A DNA stretch of 64,000 nt from Micromonospora sp. CP22 (GTDB taxonomy: Bacteria > Actinomycetota > Actinomycetes > Mycobacteriales > Micromonosporaceae), in NCBI RefSeq assembly GCF_009712475.1, contig NZ_VCJO01000003.1:248001-312000 (forward strand), written 5' to 3'. Position 1 is the stretch's first letter. Every line of letters begins with the position of its first letter. The translations under genes and the position numbers were made by a program. Below are positions 33,936-43,303 of the stretch, piece by piece. Below the pieces are notes generated by a model, which was not told the DNA's origin, ran no database searches, and saw only the letters and a list, made by a program, of their open reading frames with translations.

Positions 33936-34445
33936 TCAGGGGGCGTCGGAAACCTGGATGTGGTCGGCCAGCAGACGCAGCGCCTCGGTCACGGCGGCAC
34001 CCCGGATCTGGTCACGACCGCCGTGGAGATCGAGTTGCCGTACCTCGGTGGTGTTCGGGCCGGCGACCGCGACGAAGACCAGCCCGACCGGCTTGCCGTC
34101 CTGTGGCTCCGGCCCGGCCACCCCGGTGGTGGCCACGCCCCAGTCGGCGCCGCAGCGACGCCGCCCGCCCTCGGCGAGCGCCTTAGCCACATCGGCGTCG
34201 ACCGGGCCACGCTCGGCCAGCAGGTCTGCGGGCACGTCGGCCAGCCGTTCCTTCAGCTCGGTGGCGTAGACCACCAGCCCACCCCGGTAGGCTGCGCTCG
34301 CTCCGGCGATCTCCACCACCGTCGCCGCCAACAGCCCCCCGGTCAGCGACTCGACGCTGGCGAACGTCTCCCCCCGCTCGGCGAGGCGGTGCACCACGCC
34401 AGCCGCCGCGGCACCCATCGAACCTTCGGCCTCTCGCACACCCAT
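33936..34445 (-). CDS. cinA: CinA C-terminal-domain protein (nicotinamide-nucleotide amidase type)
   Basis: 169 residues matching only the CinA/PncC amidohydrolase domain: ASVESLTGGLLAATVVEIAG, then GVATTGVAGPEPQDGKPVG and RDQIRGAAVTEALRLL. In this family the domain deamidates nicotinamide mononucleotide. The N-terminal molybdopterin-binding-like half of full-length CinA is absent, as is usual in actinobacteria. ATG 34445 is preferred because GGAAGGA lies 7-8 nt upstream; ATG 34454 abuts that site. It follows pgsA by 64 nt and is probably part of the rimO-pgsA-cinA transcript. Confidence 0.92.
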   Translation of the reverse strand: MGVREAEGSMGAAAAGVVHRLAERGETFASVESLTGGLLAATVVEIAGASAAYRGGLVVYATELKERLADVPADLLAERGPVDADVAKALAEGGRRRCGADWGVATTGVAGPEPQDGKPVGLVFVAVAGPNTTEVRQLDLHGGRDQIRGAAVTEALRLLADHIQVSDAP

Positions 34446-34509
34446 GATCTGCATCCTTCCCGGCCCGGGCACGGTCTACGCGTCACACGCCGGGGGCCCC
34501 GACCGTTTC

Positions 34510-35178
34510 CTACCCCTGGGTGCGGCGCAGTCGGGTGGCCTGGGCGATGTAGTCCAGCCCCGTGACGAGGGTGACCACCACCGCCGCGCCCATGATCCAG
34601 GGACCGATCGGGGACAGGACGGCCGGCATCGGCCACAGGTACCAGGTGATGGCCAGTATCTGGAGGGCAGTCTTGATCTTTCCGCCCCGGCTCGCGGCGA
34701 TCACGCCCCGGCGGATCACCCAGAACCTCAGCGCCGTGATGCCCAGCTCCCGGGCCAGGATGACCACCGTCACCCACCACGGCAACCGGTCGTACCACGA
34801 CAACAGCAGCAGCGCGGCACCGGTGAGCGCCTTGTCGGCGATCGGGTCGGCCACCTTGCCCACGGCGGTGACCAGCCCGAACCTGCGGGCGATCCACCCG
34901 TCGACCAGATCCGTGACCGAGGCCACGGCGAAGACGACGCAGGCGATGATCTGCCATCCGGCGTGCGTCATCCCGGACATCACCACCGAGGCGGCGAAGA
35001 CCGGCACGAGCACCAGCCGCAGCGCGGTCAGGGCGTTGGCGGCGTTGACCACGGGCACCCGGGCCACCACCGGCGCCGGCGGCGACTCCGTCGCCCCCGT
35101 CATCGAATCGCCCCGCTCGCCTGGCGCACCCGGCACCGCACCTCGTGCCTCCTCCGCCTCGTCCCGACCCACCGTCAC
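34510..35178 (-). CDS. pgsA: CDP-diacylglycerol--glycerol-3-phosphate 3-phosphatidyltransferase
   Basis: 222 residues with the CDP-alcohol phosphotransferase motif split as [12 protein letters not shown] and DPIADKAL (DGxxAR-G-D-D). It makes phosphatidylglycerol phosphate in the membrane. Hydrophobic segments occur throughout. GTG 35178 overlaps the rimO stop (GTGA), arguing for coupled translation. It gives a polar N-terminal extension of about 25 residues; ATG 35103 (MTGATESPP) is the alternative and nearer the usual length. The same neighbour order with clgR and pspA occurs in mycobacteria (pgsA3). Confidence 0.93.
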   Translation of the reverse strand: MTVGRDEAEEARGAVPGAPGERGDSMTGATESPPAPVVARVPVVNAANALTALRLVLVPVFAASVVMSGMTHAGWQIIACVVFAVASVTDLVDGWIARRFGLVTAVGKVADPIADKALTGAALLLLSWYDRLPWWVTVVILARELGITALRFWVIRRGVIAASRGGKIKTALQILAITWYLWPMPAVLSPIGPWIMGAAVVVTLVTGLDYIAQATRLRRTQG

Positions 35179-36659
35179 CGCGCCGCGCCGGGCGCGGCGG
35201 AAATCATCTCGTCCGGCACAGCGAGCAGGTCCACTCCCTCGGTGCCGGTCACCGTGGCCCGGACCAGGTCGCCGGGGCGCAGGGCGGCCAGGTCGACGCC
35301 GCCGCCGTCCGGAGCGACGAGCGTGGTCGAGCCGTCCACCTCCGGTGCCTGGTGCGCGGCCCGCCCCTCGACGATCCCGCCGTCGACCGAGTCGACGAGC
35401 ACCTCCACCGTCGAGCCGAGCCGATCCTCGGCCCGCTGCGAACACAGCTCGTCAGCCAGCGCGCTGAGTTTGTCGTACCGGCGTTTGATGGTGGCGGCGG
35501 AGACCTTGCCCGGCAGACCGGCCGCCTCGGTGCCGTCCTCGTCGCTGTAGTCGAAGACGCCGATCGCGTCGAGGCGGGCCTCGGTGAGGAAGCGCACCAG
35601 CTCGTCGACGTCGTGCCGGGTCTCACCGGGGAACCCGACGATGAAGTTGCTGCGTGCCCCGGCCTCCGGTGCCAGTTGCCGGGCGGTGGCGAGCAGGTGG
35701 AGGAAACGGTCGGTGGAGCCGAAACGACGCATCCGGCGCAGCACCGGCTCACTGGAATGCTGGAACGACAGGTCGAAGTACGGTGCCACGCCCGGCGTAC
35801 CGGCGATCGCCTCGATCAGTCCGGGCCGGGTCTCGGCCGGTTGGAGGTAGCTGGCCCGGACCCGGACGATGCCGTCGACGGCGGCGAGCTGCGGCAGCAG
35901 CTTCTCCAGCGCCCGGGGGTCACCCAGATCCTTGCCGTAGGAGGTGGAGTTCTCGCTGACCAGCACGAGTTCCCGGACGCCGCTCTTGGCCAGCCACTCG
36001 GCCTCGGCGAGTAGTTCGTCGGGGGTGCGGGAGACGAAAGCACCCCGGAAGGCGGGGATCGCACAGAACGCGCACCGGCGGTCGCAGCCGCTGGCCAACT
36101 TCAACGAGGCCACCGGGCCGGTGTCCAGTCGGCGACGCAGCACCGGACGCAGGTGCGCCGGGGTGTGCTCGTCGACGTCGGCGCGGCCGTGCCCCGGCAC
36201 CGACACCGCGCTGTCCCGCCGGGCGACCGGCGTCAGCGGCAGCAACTCCCGACGATCGCGTGGGGTGTGTGCGGCGATCTCCCGGCCGGAGACCACCGCG
36301 TCCAGCCGGGCGGCGATGTCGGGGTAGTCGTCGAAGCTGAGCACCGCCTGCGCCTCGGGGAGGCTGTCGGCCAGTTCCCGGCCGTACCGCTCGGCCATGC
36401 AACCGGCGGCGACCACCTTGGCCCCGGTGTCGGCGGCGGCCAGCAGCGTCTGGATGGAGTCCTGCTTGGCCTTCTCCACGAACCCGCAGGTGTTGACGAC
36501 CACCACGTCGGCACCCTCGCCGTCGGTGGTCACCTGCCAGCCGTCGGCGTGCAGTCGGGCGGCCAACTCCTCCGAGTCGACCTCGTTGCGGGCGCAGCCC
36601 AACGTCAACAGCGCGACCCGGCGACCATCAGGGGAAGGCGAGGAGGTGGCAGACACCAT
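35175..36659 (-). CDS. rimO: ribosomal protein S12 methylthiotransferase RimO
   Basis: 494 residues. The N-terminal UPF0004 domain carries three cluster cysteines ([33 protein letters not shown]). The radical-SAM domain holds [11 protein letters not shown], and a TRAM domain ends the protein ([14 protein letters not shown]). The enzyme adds a methylthio group to an aspartate of ribosomal protein S12 using two 4Fe-4S clusters. ATG 36659 ([12 protein letters not shown]) fits; the frame upstream to 36932 is Arg-rich noise. Its stop overlaps the pgsA start. Confidence 0.96.
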   Translation of the reverse strand: MVSATSSPSPDGRRVALLTLGCARNEVDSEELAARLHADGWQVTTDGEGADVVVVNTCGFVEKAKQDSIQTLLAAADTGAKVVAAGCMAERYGRELADSLPEAQAVLSFDDYPDIAARLDAVVSGREIAAHTPRDRRELLPLTPVARRDSAVSVPGHGRADVDEHTPAHLRPVLRRRLDTGPVASLKLASGCDRRCAFCAIPAFRGAFVSRTPDELLAEAEWLAKSGVRELVLVSENSTSYGKDLGDPRALEKLLPQLAAVDGIVRVRASYLQPAETRPGLIEAIAGTPGVAPYFDLSFQHSSEPVLRRMRRFGSTDRFLHLLATARQLAPEAGARSNFIVGFPGETRHDVDELVRFLTEARLDAIGVFDYSDEDGTEAAGLPGKVSAATIKRRYDKLSALADELCSQRAEDRLGSTVEVLVDSVDGGIVEGRAAHQAPEVDGSTTLVAPDGGGVDLAALRPGDLVRATVTGTEGVDLLAVPDEMISAAPGAAR

Positions 36660-36714
36660 CCGAGGGTACCGGGCGACGATGCCCGCACCGGCGACGGCGG
36701 TATGGGCGGGCGGC

Positions 36715-37638
36715 CTACACCGCCGTGGCGAGGATCCGGACCACGCGATCGAGCAGGAAGACCTCGGTACCGGCCAGACCCACCGAGCAGAAGAGCGAGA
36801 TCTGGTCCGCGCTGGTCCGGCCGGGTGCCGTGCCGGCCAGCACCGCTGCCAGGTCGCGCAACCGGGAGGCGTACGGCTGCTGCGCGGCGAGCATCGGCGG
36901 GGCGTACGACATCGCCTGCGGCACCGAGTCACTGACCAGCACGGCCGCGGCGTCGAGCAGGTCGGTGCCGAACTCCGCGCGGTCCACCTGCTTGAAGCCG
37001 ACCGCGTTGACGTGCGTGCCGGGACACAGGTCGGCGGCGTCCAGCACCGGTGTCACGCTGGTGGTGGCCAGCACCACCACGTCCCGGTCGCGGACCGCTT
37101 CCCGGGCGGTCCCCACGGCTCGGGCCGGGATGCCGAGTTCAGCCCGCACCCGGGCGGCGAACGCCTCCCGCCGCGCGGCCGACCGGCTGTGCACCGTCAC
37201 CTCGCGCAGGCGTCGCACGGCGGCGGCGGCCCAGACCTGGGTCCACGCCTGTCCACCGGAGCCGATCACGCCGACGGTGGCGGCGTCCGGGCGGGCCAGT
37301 GTGGCCACCGCCACCCCGCCCAGCGCGCCGGTACGCCGCGAGCCCAACTCCTCCCCCACGGCCACGGCCCGCACCGCGCCGGACCGGCCGTCGTGCAGCA
37401 CCACCACCTGCTCGGCCTCCGGATGCCCGAACGTGTCGTACGCCCGGTAGCCGTACCACTGCCCGACCAGGTGCCCGGCGGTGAGCACCATCCGGCCGGT
37501 GCCGAGCGACGCGGCGGCCCGGGGCGGTGCGACGAGCCGCCCGTCGTACCCGGCGAGCAGGGCCTGACGCATCGCGTCCACCGAGGTCGCGGCGTCCAGC
37601 GCGGCGGCGACCTCCGAATCGGAGATGAGCACGGTCAC
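36715..37638 (-). CDS. ornithine cyclodeaminase / mu-crystallin family protein
   Basis: 307 residues. An NAD(P)-binding motif is at mid-protein ([20 protein letters not shown]), preceded by the oligomerisation/substrate half ([20 protein letters not shown]). Members deaminate ornithine to proline, reduce ketimines or make unusual amino acids; the reaction here cannot be set. GTG 37638 ([10 protein letters not shown]) agrees with the family start, while the frame opens at 37695. No Shine-Dalgarno is visible at either. It stands alone between rimO (55 bp away) and the divergent gdx riboswitch region. Confidence 0.85.
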   Translation of the reverse strand: MTVLISDSEVAAALDAATSVDAMRQALLAGYDGRLVAPPRAAASLGTGRMVLTAGHLVGQWYGYRAYDTFGHPEAEQVVVLHDGRSGAVRAVAVGEELGSRRTGALGGVAVATLARPDAATVGVIGSGGQAWTQVWAAAAVRRLREVTVHSRSAARREAFAARVRAELGIPARAVGTAREAVRDRDVVVLATTSVTPVLDAADLCPGTHVNAVGFKQVDRAEFGTDLLDAAAVLVSDSVPQAMSYAPPMLAAQQPYASRLRDLAAVLAGTAPGRTSADQISLFCSVGLAGTEVFLLDRVVRILATAV

Positions 37639-37751
37639 CGGTCCATGGTGCAGCTTGAAGCGGGCTTGAGGTCTATCCCGGGTGATCGGCCTCACCGCGC
37701 GGTTCTCACTGCGCTGCTGTTACGTTCGATCCGGCGGCCCGCGTGGCCGTC

Positions 37752-37794
37752 CCGGACGAGTCGTGGGCGTACCCGGTGAGGCCAAGACGCCCCG
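37752..37794 (+). promoter_or_regulatory. guanidine-III riboswitch (mini-ykkC-III)
   Basis: The sequence follows the known guanidine-III aptamer of Thermobifida fusca closely. The 5' element CCGGACGAG is followed by a stem strand GGGCGT (37765-37770), then ACCCGGTGAGG and CCAAG, then the stem's other strand ACGCCC (37787-37792). The two CCGG segments can form the family's pseudoknot. It lies 60 nt before the start of a Gdx-type guanidinium exporter, the usual target. Recognised by eye from conserved bases and pairing; no covariance search was run. Confidence 0.88.
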
Positions 37795-37811
37795 TGTGAT
37801 GACCGACTCGC

Positions 37812-37830
37812 CCCGGCCTTGGTGGCCGGG
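37812..37830 (+). promoter_or_regulatory. hairpin between riboswitch and gdx (expression platform candidate)
   Basis: CCCGGCC-TTGGT-GGCCGGG forms a 7-bp stem with a 5-nt loop, just upstream of the gdx ribosome-binding region (GAGGTGA, from about 37844). It could be a transcription or translation switch partner for the aptamer. No U-run follows, so ribosome-binding control seems likelier. Confidence 0.45.
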
Positions 37831-37853
37831 CCACTGTTCGACGAGGTGACCCG

Positions 37854-38168
37854 ATGGCCTGGATCGTGCTGGTGCTCTCCGGACTACTCGAAACGGCGTG
37901 GGCGGTAGCCCTGGACCGCTCCGCCGGATTCACCCGACCCGTCGCCTCGGCGGTCTTCGCGATCACCCTGGTGCTGAGCATGATCGGGTTGGCATTCGCG
38001 TTGCGGGAGATCCCGGTCGGCACCGGTTACGCGGTGTGGGTCGGAATCGGTGCGGTCGGCACCGCGGTCGTCGGCATGGTGGCGCTCGGCGAACCGGCCA
38101 ACCTCCCCCGCGTGCTCTGCCTGCTGCTGGTGGTGGCGGGCGTGATCGGCCTCAAGCTCTTCCACTGA
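37854..38168 (+). CDS. gdx: SMR-family guanidinium exporter Gdx/SugE
   Basis: A 104-residue four-helix small multidrug resistance protein. The essential membrane glutamate is in helix 1 (LVLSGLLETAWAVALD, Glu13). Gdx-type features are GTGYAVWVGIGAVGTAVVG and the ending VIGLKLFH. Gdx exports guanidinium in exchange for protons. The preceding guanidine-III riboswitch supports this role over drug export. The ATG has GAGGTGA upstream. The paired partner subunit seen in heteromeric SMRs is absent, as expected for Gdx. Confidence 0.94.
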   Translation: MAWIVLVLSGLLETAWAVALDRSAGFTRPVASAVFAITLVLSMIGLAFALREIPVGTGYAVWVGIGAVGTAVVGMVALGEPANLPRVLCLLLVVAGVIGLKLFH

Positions 38169-38252
38169 CGCCCGGACGGGACGGGCGTGGCGAACGTCCC
38201 GAGTGGGTAGAGACCGGACGGCAGACATCAGACGCACCCCTTGGAGGGAAAG

Positions 38253-38480
38253 ATGGCCACCAGCACCGTCCGCTCGACCAGCGCCGCCCGCATCTGCACC
38301 ATCGTGGGTTTCGTGTGCGCGGTACTCGCGCTACTACTCAACCCGATCCTCTTCGGAGTCATCGGTCTGGTCCTCGGCGTCGTCGGCGCGGTTCTCGGTG
38401 ACAAGCCGCTCGGCTGGTACGCCGCCGCGGCCAACGTGGTCGCCATGCTGCTGAGCATGCTGATCCTCAGCGCGCTCTGA
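38253..38480 (+). CDS. small membrane protein, DUF4190-like
   Basis: 75 residues with two or three hydrophobic segments (ICTIVGFVCAVLALLLNPIL, FGVIGLVLGVVGAVLG, VVAMLLSMLILSAL). Glycine-rich helix packing resembles small DUF4190-type membrane proteins. ATG 38253 is set by GGAGGGAAAG a few bases upstream; an earlier ATG (38241) overlaps that site. It follows gdx by 84 nt and ends before a strong terminator. Function unknown. Confidence 0.72.
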   Translation: MATSTVRSTSAARICTIVGFVCAVLALLLNPILFGVIGLVLGVVGAVLGDKPLGWYAAAANVVAMLLSMLILSAL

Positions 38481-38503
38481 ACCTCTCTCCGGTCTCTGAC
38501 GAC

Positions 38504-38532
38504 ACGGCCCGCCGCACCACCCGGCGGGCCGT
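38504..38532. terminator. strong hairpin terminator between convergent genes
   Basis: ACGGCCCGCCG (38504-38514) and CGGCGGGCCGT (38522-38532) form a perfect 11-bp stem with a 7-nt loop, followed by TTTCG on the plus strand. It lies between the small membrane gene and ftsK, which converge, and probably serves both. Confidence 0.85.
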
Positions 38533-38550
38533 TTCGCGTCGACGGGGCGG

Positions 38551-41001
38551 TCAGTCCTCGCCGCCCCGCAAGCCCGCCAGGACCTCTTCCAGCTCGTCCG
38601 GCTTGACGAGCACGTCACGTGCCTTGGAACCCTCTGACGGGCCGACCACACCCCGGGTCTCCATCAGGTCCATCAGCCGGCCCGCCTTCGCGAAGCCCAC
38701 CCGCAGCTTGCGTTGCAGCATCGAGGTGGAACCGAACTGCGAGGTGACCACCAGTTCGACCGCCTGCACCAGCAGATCCAGGTCGTCGCCGATGTCCTCG
38801 TCGATCTTCTTCTTGCTGTCCTGCGCGGGGGCCAGCACATCCGGGCGGAACTCCGGCTCACGCTGGTCCTTGCAGAACTTCACCACATCGTTGATCTCGC
38901 GCTCGGTCACCCAGGCGCCCTGGATCCGCACCGGCTTCGAGGCGCCCATCGGCAGGAAAAGCCCGTCGCCCCGGCCGAGCAGCTTCTCCGCGCCCGGCTG
39001 GTCGAGGATGACCCGCGAGTCGGCCAGCGACGAGGTGGCGAAGGCCAGACGGGACGGCACGTTGGCCTTGATCAGGCCGGTCACCACGTCGACCGAGGGC
39101 CGTTGGGTGGCGAGCACCAGGTGGATGCCGGCGGCTCGGGCGAGCTGCGTGATCCGCACGATCGAGTCTTCCACGTCGCGTGGGGCGACCATCATCAGGT
39201 CGGCCAGCTCGTCCACGATCACCAGCAGGTACGGGTAGGGACGCAACTCACGCTCACTGCCCGGCGGTGCCTTGATCTCGCCGTTGCGCACCTTCCGGTT
39301 GAAGTCGTCGATGTGCCGGACCCCGTTGGCGGCGAGGTCGTCGTAGCGCATGTCCATCTCGCGGACGACCCACTCCAGCGAGTCGGCCGCCTTCTTGGCG
39401 TTGGTCACGATCGGGGTGACCAGGTGCGGGATCCCCTCGTAGCCGGTCATCTCGACCCGCTTCGGGTCGATCAGCAGCAGCCTTACCTCGTCCGGTGTCG
39501 CCCGGGTCAAGATGGACATGAGCAGACTGTTCAGGCAGCTCGACTTACCCGCGCCGGTGGCCCCCGCGATCAGGATGTGTGGCATCTTCGCCAGGTTGGC
39601 CACCACGTAGCCGCCCTCGATGTCCTTGCCGAGGGCGACCACCATCGGATGGTGGTCGCTGGTGGCCGCACGCGAGCGCAGCACGTCACCGAGGGCCACG
39701 TTCTCCGGGTCGGTGTTCGGGATCTCCACACCGACCGCGCTCTTGCCCGGAATCGGGCTCAGGATGCGTACGTCCGGCGACTTCACCGCGTACGCGATGT
39801 TGCGCGACAACTGGGTGATCCGCTCGACCTTCACCCCGTGCCCCAGCTCGACCTCGTAGCGGGTCACCGTCGGTCCCCGGGTGAAGCCGGTCACCGCCGC
39901 GTCCACGTCGAACTGGTCGAAGACCCCGGTGAGAGCGGCGATCACCTCGTCGTTGGCCTTACTGCGGGTCTTCGGGGCCGCCCCGCTACTGAGCATGTTC
40001 GACGGAGGCAGCGTGTAGTCGCCGGCCAGGCCGGTCAACGCGAGCTGCTCGGCCCGGGTCGGTGCGGGCGAGTGCTCCGGCGGCTCGGCGGGCTTGCGAC
40101 TGGCCGGCACCCGCGACGGCGGCTTGCGCGGCAGGACCATGGTCTCCTGGAGATCCGCGCCGTCCAGGTCCTCGAACTCGTCCGGGTCCACCGGTGGTGG
40201 CGCCGCCCGCTTGGCGGGGCGGCGCTTGGTCCGTGCCGTCGGCGCCTCGGCCTCTTCCGTGTCGTCCTGCCCGACCACGCTGCCGGCCAACAGCCCCAGC
40301 CGCTCGGGGATCTTGTTGATCGGGGTCGCGGTGACCACCAGCAACCCGAACACCAGCAGCAGGACCAGCAGCGGCACCGCCACCCAGGCGGTGACCGCGC
40401 GCTCCAGCACGCTGCCCACGCCCGCGCCGATCAGGCCACCGGCGAAATCCCGCTCGCCGGGGTCGCCCGGCTGCTGACCGATGTGCAGCAGCGCGGCGGT
40501 GGAGACCAGCATGGACCCCCAGCCGACCAGCCCGCGCCCCCGGTGCTCGGGGTCGCCGGGCTCCCGCATCAGCCGCCATGCGCCGATCCCCAGCAGCACC
40601 GGCACCACGATGGAGATGGCACCGAGGAAGAGCCGCACCGTGTCGGCCAGTCGGGCACCGACCGGCCCGGCCGCCGAGAACCAGAGCGCCCCCGCGCCGA
40701 GCAGGGCGAGACCGATGAGCAGCAGGCCGGCGCCGTCGCGGCGGTGCTCCGGATCGAGATCACGGGCCGAGGCGGCCTGCCGGCCAGCGGCACGCACCGC
40801 CCAACCGACCCCGTGGGCCAGCCCCATCCAGAGGGCCCGAAGCCCTCGACCGACGTACGCGGCGGGGCCAGGCCCTCTCGTCGTGGTGCGGCGGCGCACC
40901 GGCGCACGGGTCTTCTTGGCCGGTTGACGGGCACGACTGTTCGTGCCGCCACGCGGCGACGCGCCGCGCCGCCGACTCGCCTGAGGGGTACGGCCCGCCA
41001 T
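38551..41001 (-). CDS. ftsK: DNA translocase FtsK
   Basis: 816 residues. A basic N terminus comes first, then four hydrophobic segments (about 85-235), a Pro-rich linker, the AAA+ motor with Walker A GATGAGKSS and Walker B LLVIVDELADLMM, and a C-terminal gamma winged-helix (LQRKLRVGFAKAGRLMDLME). It pumps chromosomal DNA through the division septum and resolves dimers via KOPS recognition. ATG 41001 (MAGRTPQASRRRG) is standard. Length and domain order match other actinobacterial FtsK/SpoIIIE proteins, in which the same protein acts in sporulation septa. Confidence 0.96.
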   Translation of the reverse strand: MAGRTPQASRRRGASPRGGTNSRARQPAKKTRAPVRRRTTTRGPGPAAYVGRGLRALWMGLAHGVGWAVRAAGRQAASARDLDPEHRRDGAGLLLIGLALLGAGALWFSAAGPVGARLADTVRLFLGAISIVVPVLLGIGAWRLMREPGDPEHRGRGLVGWGSMLVSTAALLHIGQQPGDPGERDFAGGLIGAGVGSVLERAVTAWVAVPLLVLLLVFGLLVVTATPINKIPERLGLLAGSVVGQDDTEEAEAPTARTKRRPAKRAAPPPVDPDEFEDLDGADLQETMVLPRKPPSRVPASRKPAEPPEHSPAPTRAEQLALTGLAGDYTLPPSNMLSSGAAPKTRSKANDEVIAALTGVFDQFDVDAAVTGFTRGPTVTRYEVELGHGVKVERITQLSRNIAYAVKSPDVRILSPIPGKSAVGVEIPNTDPENVALGDVLRSRAATSDHHPMVVALGKDIEGGYVVANLAKMPHILIAGATGAGKSSCLNSLLMSILTRATPDEVRLLLIDPKRVEMTGYEGIPHLVTPIVTNAKKAADSLEWVVREMDMRYDDLAANGVRHIDDFNRKVRNGEIKAPPGSERELRPYPYLLVIVDELADLMMVAPRDVEDSIVRITQLARAAGIHLVLATQRPSVDVVTGLIKANVPSRLAFATSSLADSRVILDQPGAEKLLGRGDGLFLPMGASKPVRIQGAWVTEREINDVVKFCKDQREPEFRPDVLAPAQDSKKKIDEDIGDDLDLLVQAVELVVTSQFGSTSMLQRKLRVGFAKAGRLMDLMETRGVVGPSEGSKARDVLVKPDELEEVLAGLRGGED

Positions 41002-41113
41002 AGCATCACCGTAACGGCGGGCCGGGTGATTGGCCGGTCAACCTGGTCGCTCCGCGTGTCGCAGCGCGCTACCCGCCACCTGCCGTGATATTCGCCTCGC
41101 AAGGGAGTGTCCG

Positions 41114-41593
41114 ATGGGGTCGCCGGAATTCGAGGACCGCACCGGCGACCCGTTGGCGGGTCATCCGGCGACGCTGCGTCCGCTGACCCGTGACCTCATC
41201 GCCGCCGTCCTGGCCCACCGGGGTCATGTGGTGGTCGGCGACGCCGACGGGGCGTTGGTGGGCAGGTGGGCGCAGGGGCACATCTGGTTCCTCCGGGCCG
41301 GAGACGCCGGGGAGGTGCTCCAGGTGCGTACCGTCGCCGTCCACCCGTTCGCCGTGGACGAGGTGCCTCGGCTGCGCGAGTTCTGCAACACCTGGAACCA
41401 CGACCGGTTCTGGCCGAAGGCGTTCGTGCACGTCGACGACGCCGGTCGGGCCCGGGTCTGCGGCGAGGTCATCACCGACCTGGAGCGGGGTGTCACACCG
41501 CACCAGCTGGACCGGCTGCTCGACCGGGGCATCTCGGCCGGCTGCCGGCTGGCCGACGAGGTGGGTCGGCTCGCGGGGACGGCGCACCGATGA
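41114..41593 (+). CDS. YbjN domain protein
   Basis: 159 residues with a single YbjN fold (LIAAVLAHRGHVVVGDADGA, HIWFLRAGDAGEVLQVRTVA, REFCNTWNHDRFWPKAFVHV). YbjN proteins are small, soluble and resemble type III secretion chaperones in fold; in enterobacteria they influence stress and motility, but the mechanism is unknown. ATG 41114 follows AAGGGAG by 6 nt. Its stop overlaps the start of a larger YbjN protein (ATGA), so both are made together. Confidence 0.88.
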   Translation: MGSPEFEDRTGDPLAGHPATLRPLTRDLIAAVLAHRGHVVVGDADGALVGRWAQGHIWFLRAGDAGEVLQVRTVAVHPFAVDEVPRLREFCNTWNHDRFWPKAFVHVDDAGRARVCGEVITDLERGVTPHQLDRLLDRGISAGCRLADEVGRLAGTAHR

Positions 41594-43254
41594 TCGGGCC
41601 GACGCCGAGCGGTGACGGCAGCCGTGGCCGGGCCCGGGTCAGCGGCCGGGCCGCCGACCGGGTACGCCCCCGACTCGCCGACGCGCTCGCCGACGCCCGC
41701 GACCTGCCCGACGGCGAGGCCCGGGTCGGTGAACTGGAACGCATCGCCGCTCTCGCCGAGGTGGACGGCGATCGGCGGATCGCGCTGGACGCCTGGTCCG
41801 AGCTGGTCGAGACGCACCTGCGGGGCGGCGAGCGGTGGCGACTGTTCGAACCCGTGCAGCGTTACCTGGCTGCTGCGGGACCGGACGACGACGCCCTGCG
41901 CCGCTACCGGCGCTACGCCGTCGAGGCGTCGCTCGGCACCCCCCGCATCGGCCTGGACCAGGCGTACGGCGTCCTGGACGGGCTCACCGGGGAGGTCGGA
42001 GCGGCGAACGGGGCGCTGGTGGCGCAACTGCGTTGCCGGATCGCCGACCACGTGGGCGACGAGCCTGCCGCCCGCCGCTGGCTGGCCCAGTGGCGGGTCA
42101 GCCAGCCCGAACCGGTCGCCGGTTGCCCCGACTGCCTGCCCGTCCGCCAGGCGGAGCTGCTGGCGGGCTGGGGTGACTGGGCTGCCGCACTCGACGTGCT
42201 CGATCCGCTGCTCCACGCGCCGGCCGGGTGCACCGCGCAGCCGGAGGCGGCGCTGACCACGGCGCTGCTGCCCTGGCTCCGGGCGGGCCACGTGCAGCGG
42301 GCGGCCCATGCCCACGTCCGGGCGTACCGACGGCACCGGACGGAACCTGACGGGTTCGGGTATCTCGCCACCCATCTGCGCTTCTGTGCGCTGGGTGGAC
42401 ACCTCGACCGGGGTCTGGAGATCCTCGTCGAGCAACTGCCCCGACTGGACGAACCGCACGAGGATCTGTCCGTGATGGAGTTCGCGGCGGCGGGTGCGCT
42501 GGTCTGCGCGCTGGCTGGCGAGGCGGTCGCCGGTCGGGCGGTGCGTCGACCGGCGTACCGTGGGCGACCGGCCGCCGAGGTCCCGGTGAGTCGGCTCGGC
42601 ACCGAACTGCTCGCCGTGGCGACCACCCTGGCCGGTAGCTTCGACGCCCGCAACGGCACCGGGCACCAGTCCGGCCGAATGGCGGCCTGGCTGGCGGAGC
42701 GTCCCCTCGCCCCGGCGGTGCCGCTCCCCGCCGACCTTGAACCGGACGACGAGCCCGGGCCGGACGAGGAACTCGGAGCGGACGAGGAACTCGACTCCGA
42801 GGCGACGCCGGGTGCGGACGGTGGGACCGCCGGACCGGCCATGGATGAGATCGGCACGCTGACCGTGGCCATGATCACGGAGGCGTTGGACCGGCGGGGT
42901 GACGGCTACACCGTCGACGCCGCCGGCACCGTGTTGGGCCGCTGGGGCGACGCGGTCATCCAGTTCCGGCGGGCGGGAAGTCGCCAGGAGATCCTGCACG
43001 CCCGGGTGGTGGCCGGGCGGCGGCTGGCGGCGAGCCGACGCACCGAGGCGTACGCCTTCTGCGACGGCTGGAACCGGGAACGGCTGCTGCCCAAGGCGTA
43101 CGTGCACGACCCGGGCGACGGCGAGTTGGTGCTGGCCGGTGAGGTGAGCACCGACCTGGCGTACGGGGTCGCGCCGGTTCAGGTCACGGTGCTGGTCGAC
43201 GCGGCGGTACGCACCGGCGCGGCGTACGCGGAAGCGGTTGCCGCCCTGCCCTGA
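41590..43254 (+). CDS. TPR-like protein with C-terminal YbjN domain
   Basis: 554 residues. Residues 20-370 are a helical repeat region resembling tetratricopeptide arrays (LERIAALAEVDGDRRIALDA, AYGVLDGLTGEVGAANGALV). An acidic linker follows (DEPGPDEELGADEEL), then a YbjN domain at about 420-550 (FCDGWNRERLLPKAYVHDPG) paralogous to the preceding gene's product. The ATG overlaps the preceding stop. The layout suggests the two YbjN domains may pair, or one regulates the other. Function unknown. A terminator hairpin follows. Confidence 0.8.
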   Translation: MIGPTPSGDGSRGRARVSGRAADRVRPRLADALADARDLPDGEARVGELERIAALAEVDGDRRIALDAWSELVETHLRGGERWRLFEPVQRYLAAAGPDDDALRRYRRYAVEASLGTPRIGLDQAYGVLDGLTGEVGAANGALVAQLRCRIADHVGDEPAARRWLAQWRVSQPEPVAGCPDCLPVRQAELLAGWGDWAAALDVLDPLLHAPAGCTAQPEAALTTALLPWLRAGHVQRAAHAHVRAYRRHRTEPDGFGYLATHLRFCALGGHLDRGLEILVEQLPRLDEPHEDLSVMEFAAAGALVCALAGEAVAGRAVRRPAYRGRPAAEVPVSRLGTELLAVATTLAGSFDARNGTGHQSGRMAAWLAERPLAPAVPLPADLEPDDEPGPDEELGADEELDSEATPGADGGTAGPAMDEIGTLTVAMITEALDRRGDGYTVDAAGTVLGRWGDAVIQFRRAGSRQEILHARVVAGRRLAASRRTEAYAFCDGWNRERLLPKAYVHDPGDGELVLAGEVSTDLAYGVAPVQVTVLVDAAVRTGAAYAEAVAALP

Positions 43255-43261
43255 CCACCCG

Positions 43262-43297
43262 TTCCCGGCCGGACGGGCGGTGCCGCCCGACCGGGAA
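43262..43297. terminator. two-tier hairpin terminator between convergent genes
   Basis: TTCCCGG (43262-43268) pairs with CCGGGAA (43291-43297), and inside it CGGGCGG (43274-43280) pairs with CCGCCCG (43283-43289). It lies between the YbjN operon and the convergent protease gene. Confidence 0.75.
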
Positions 43298-43303
43298 GGC
43301 GGA

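Noticed and set aside
38713..41088. A 791-codon plus-strand frame
   Set aside because: It is antisense to ftsK, which has complete motifs; the frame has no recognisable domain and biased composition.
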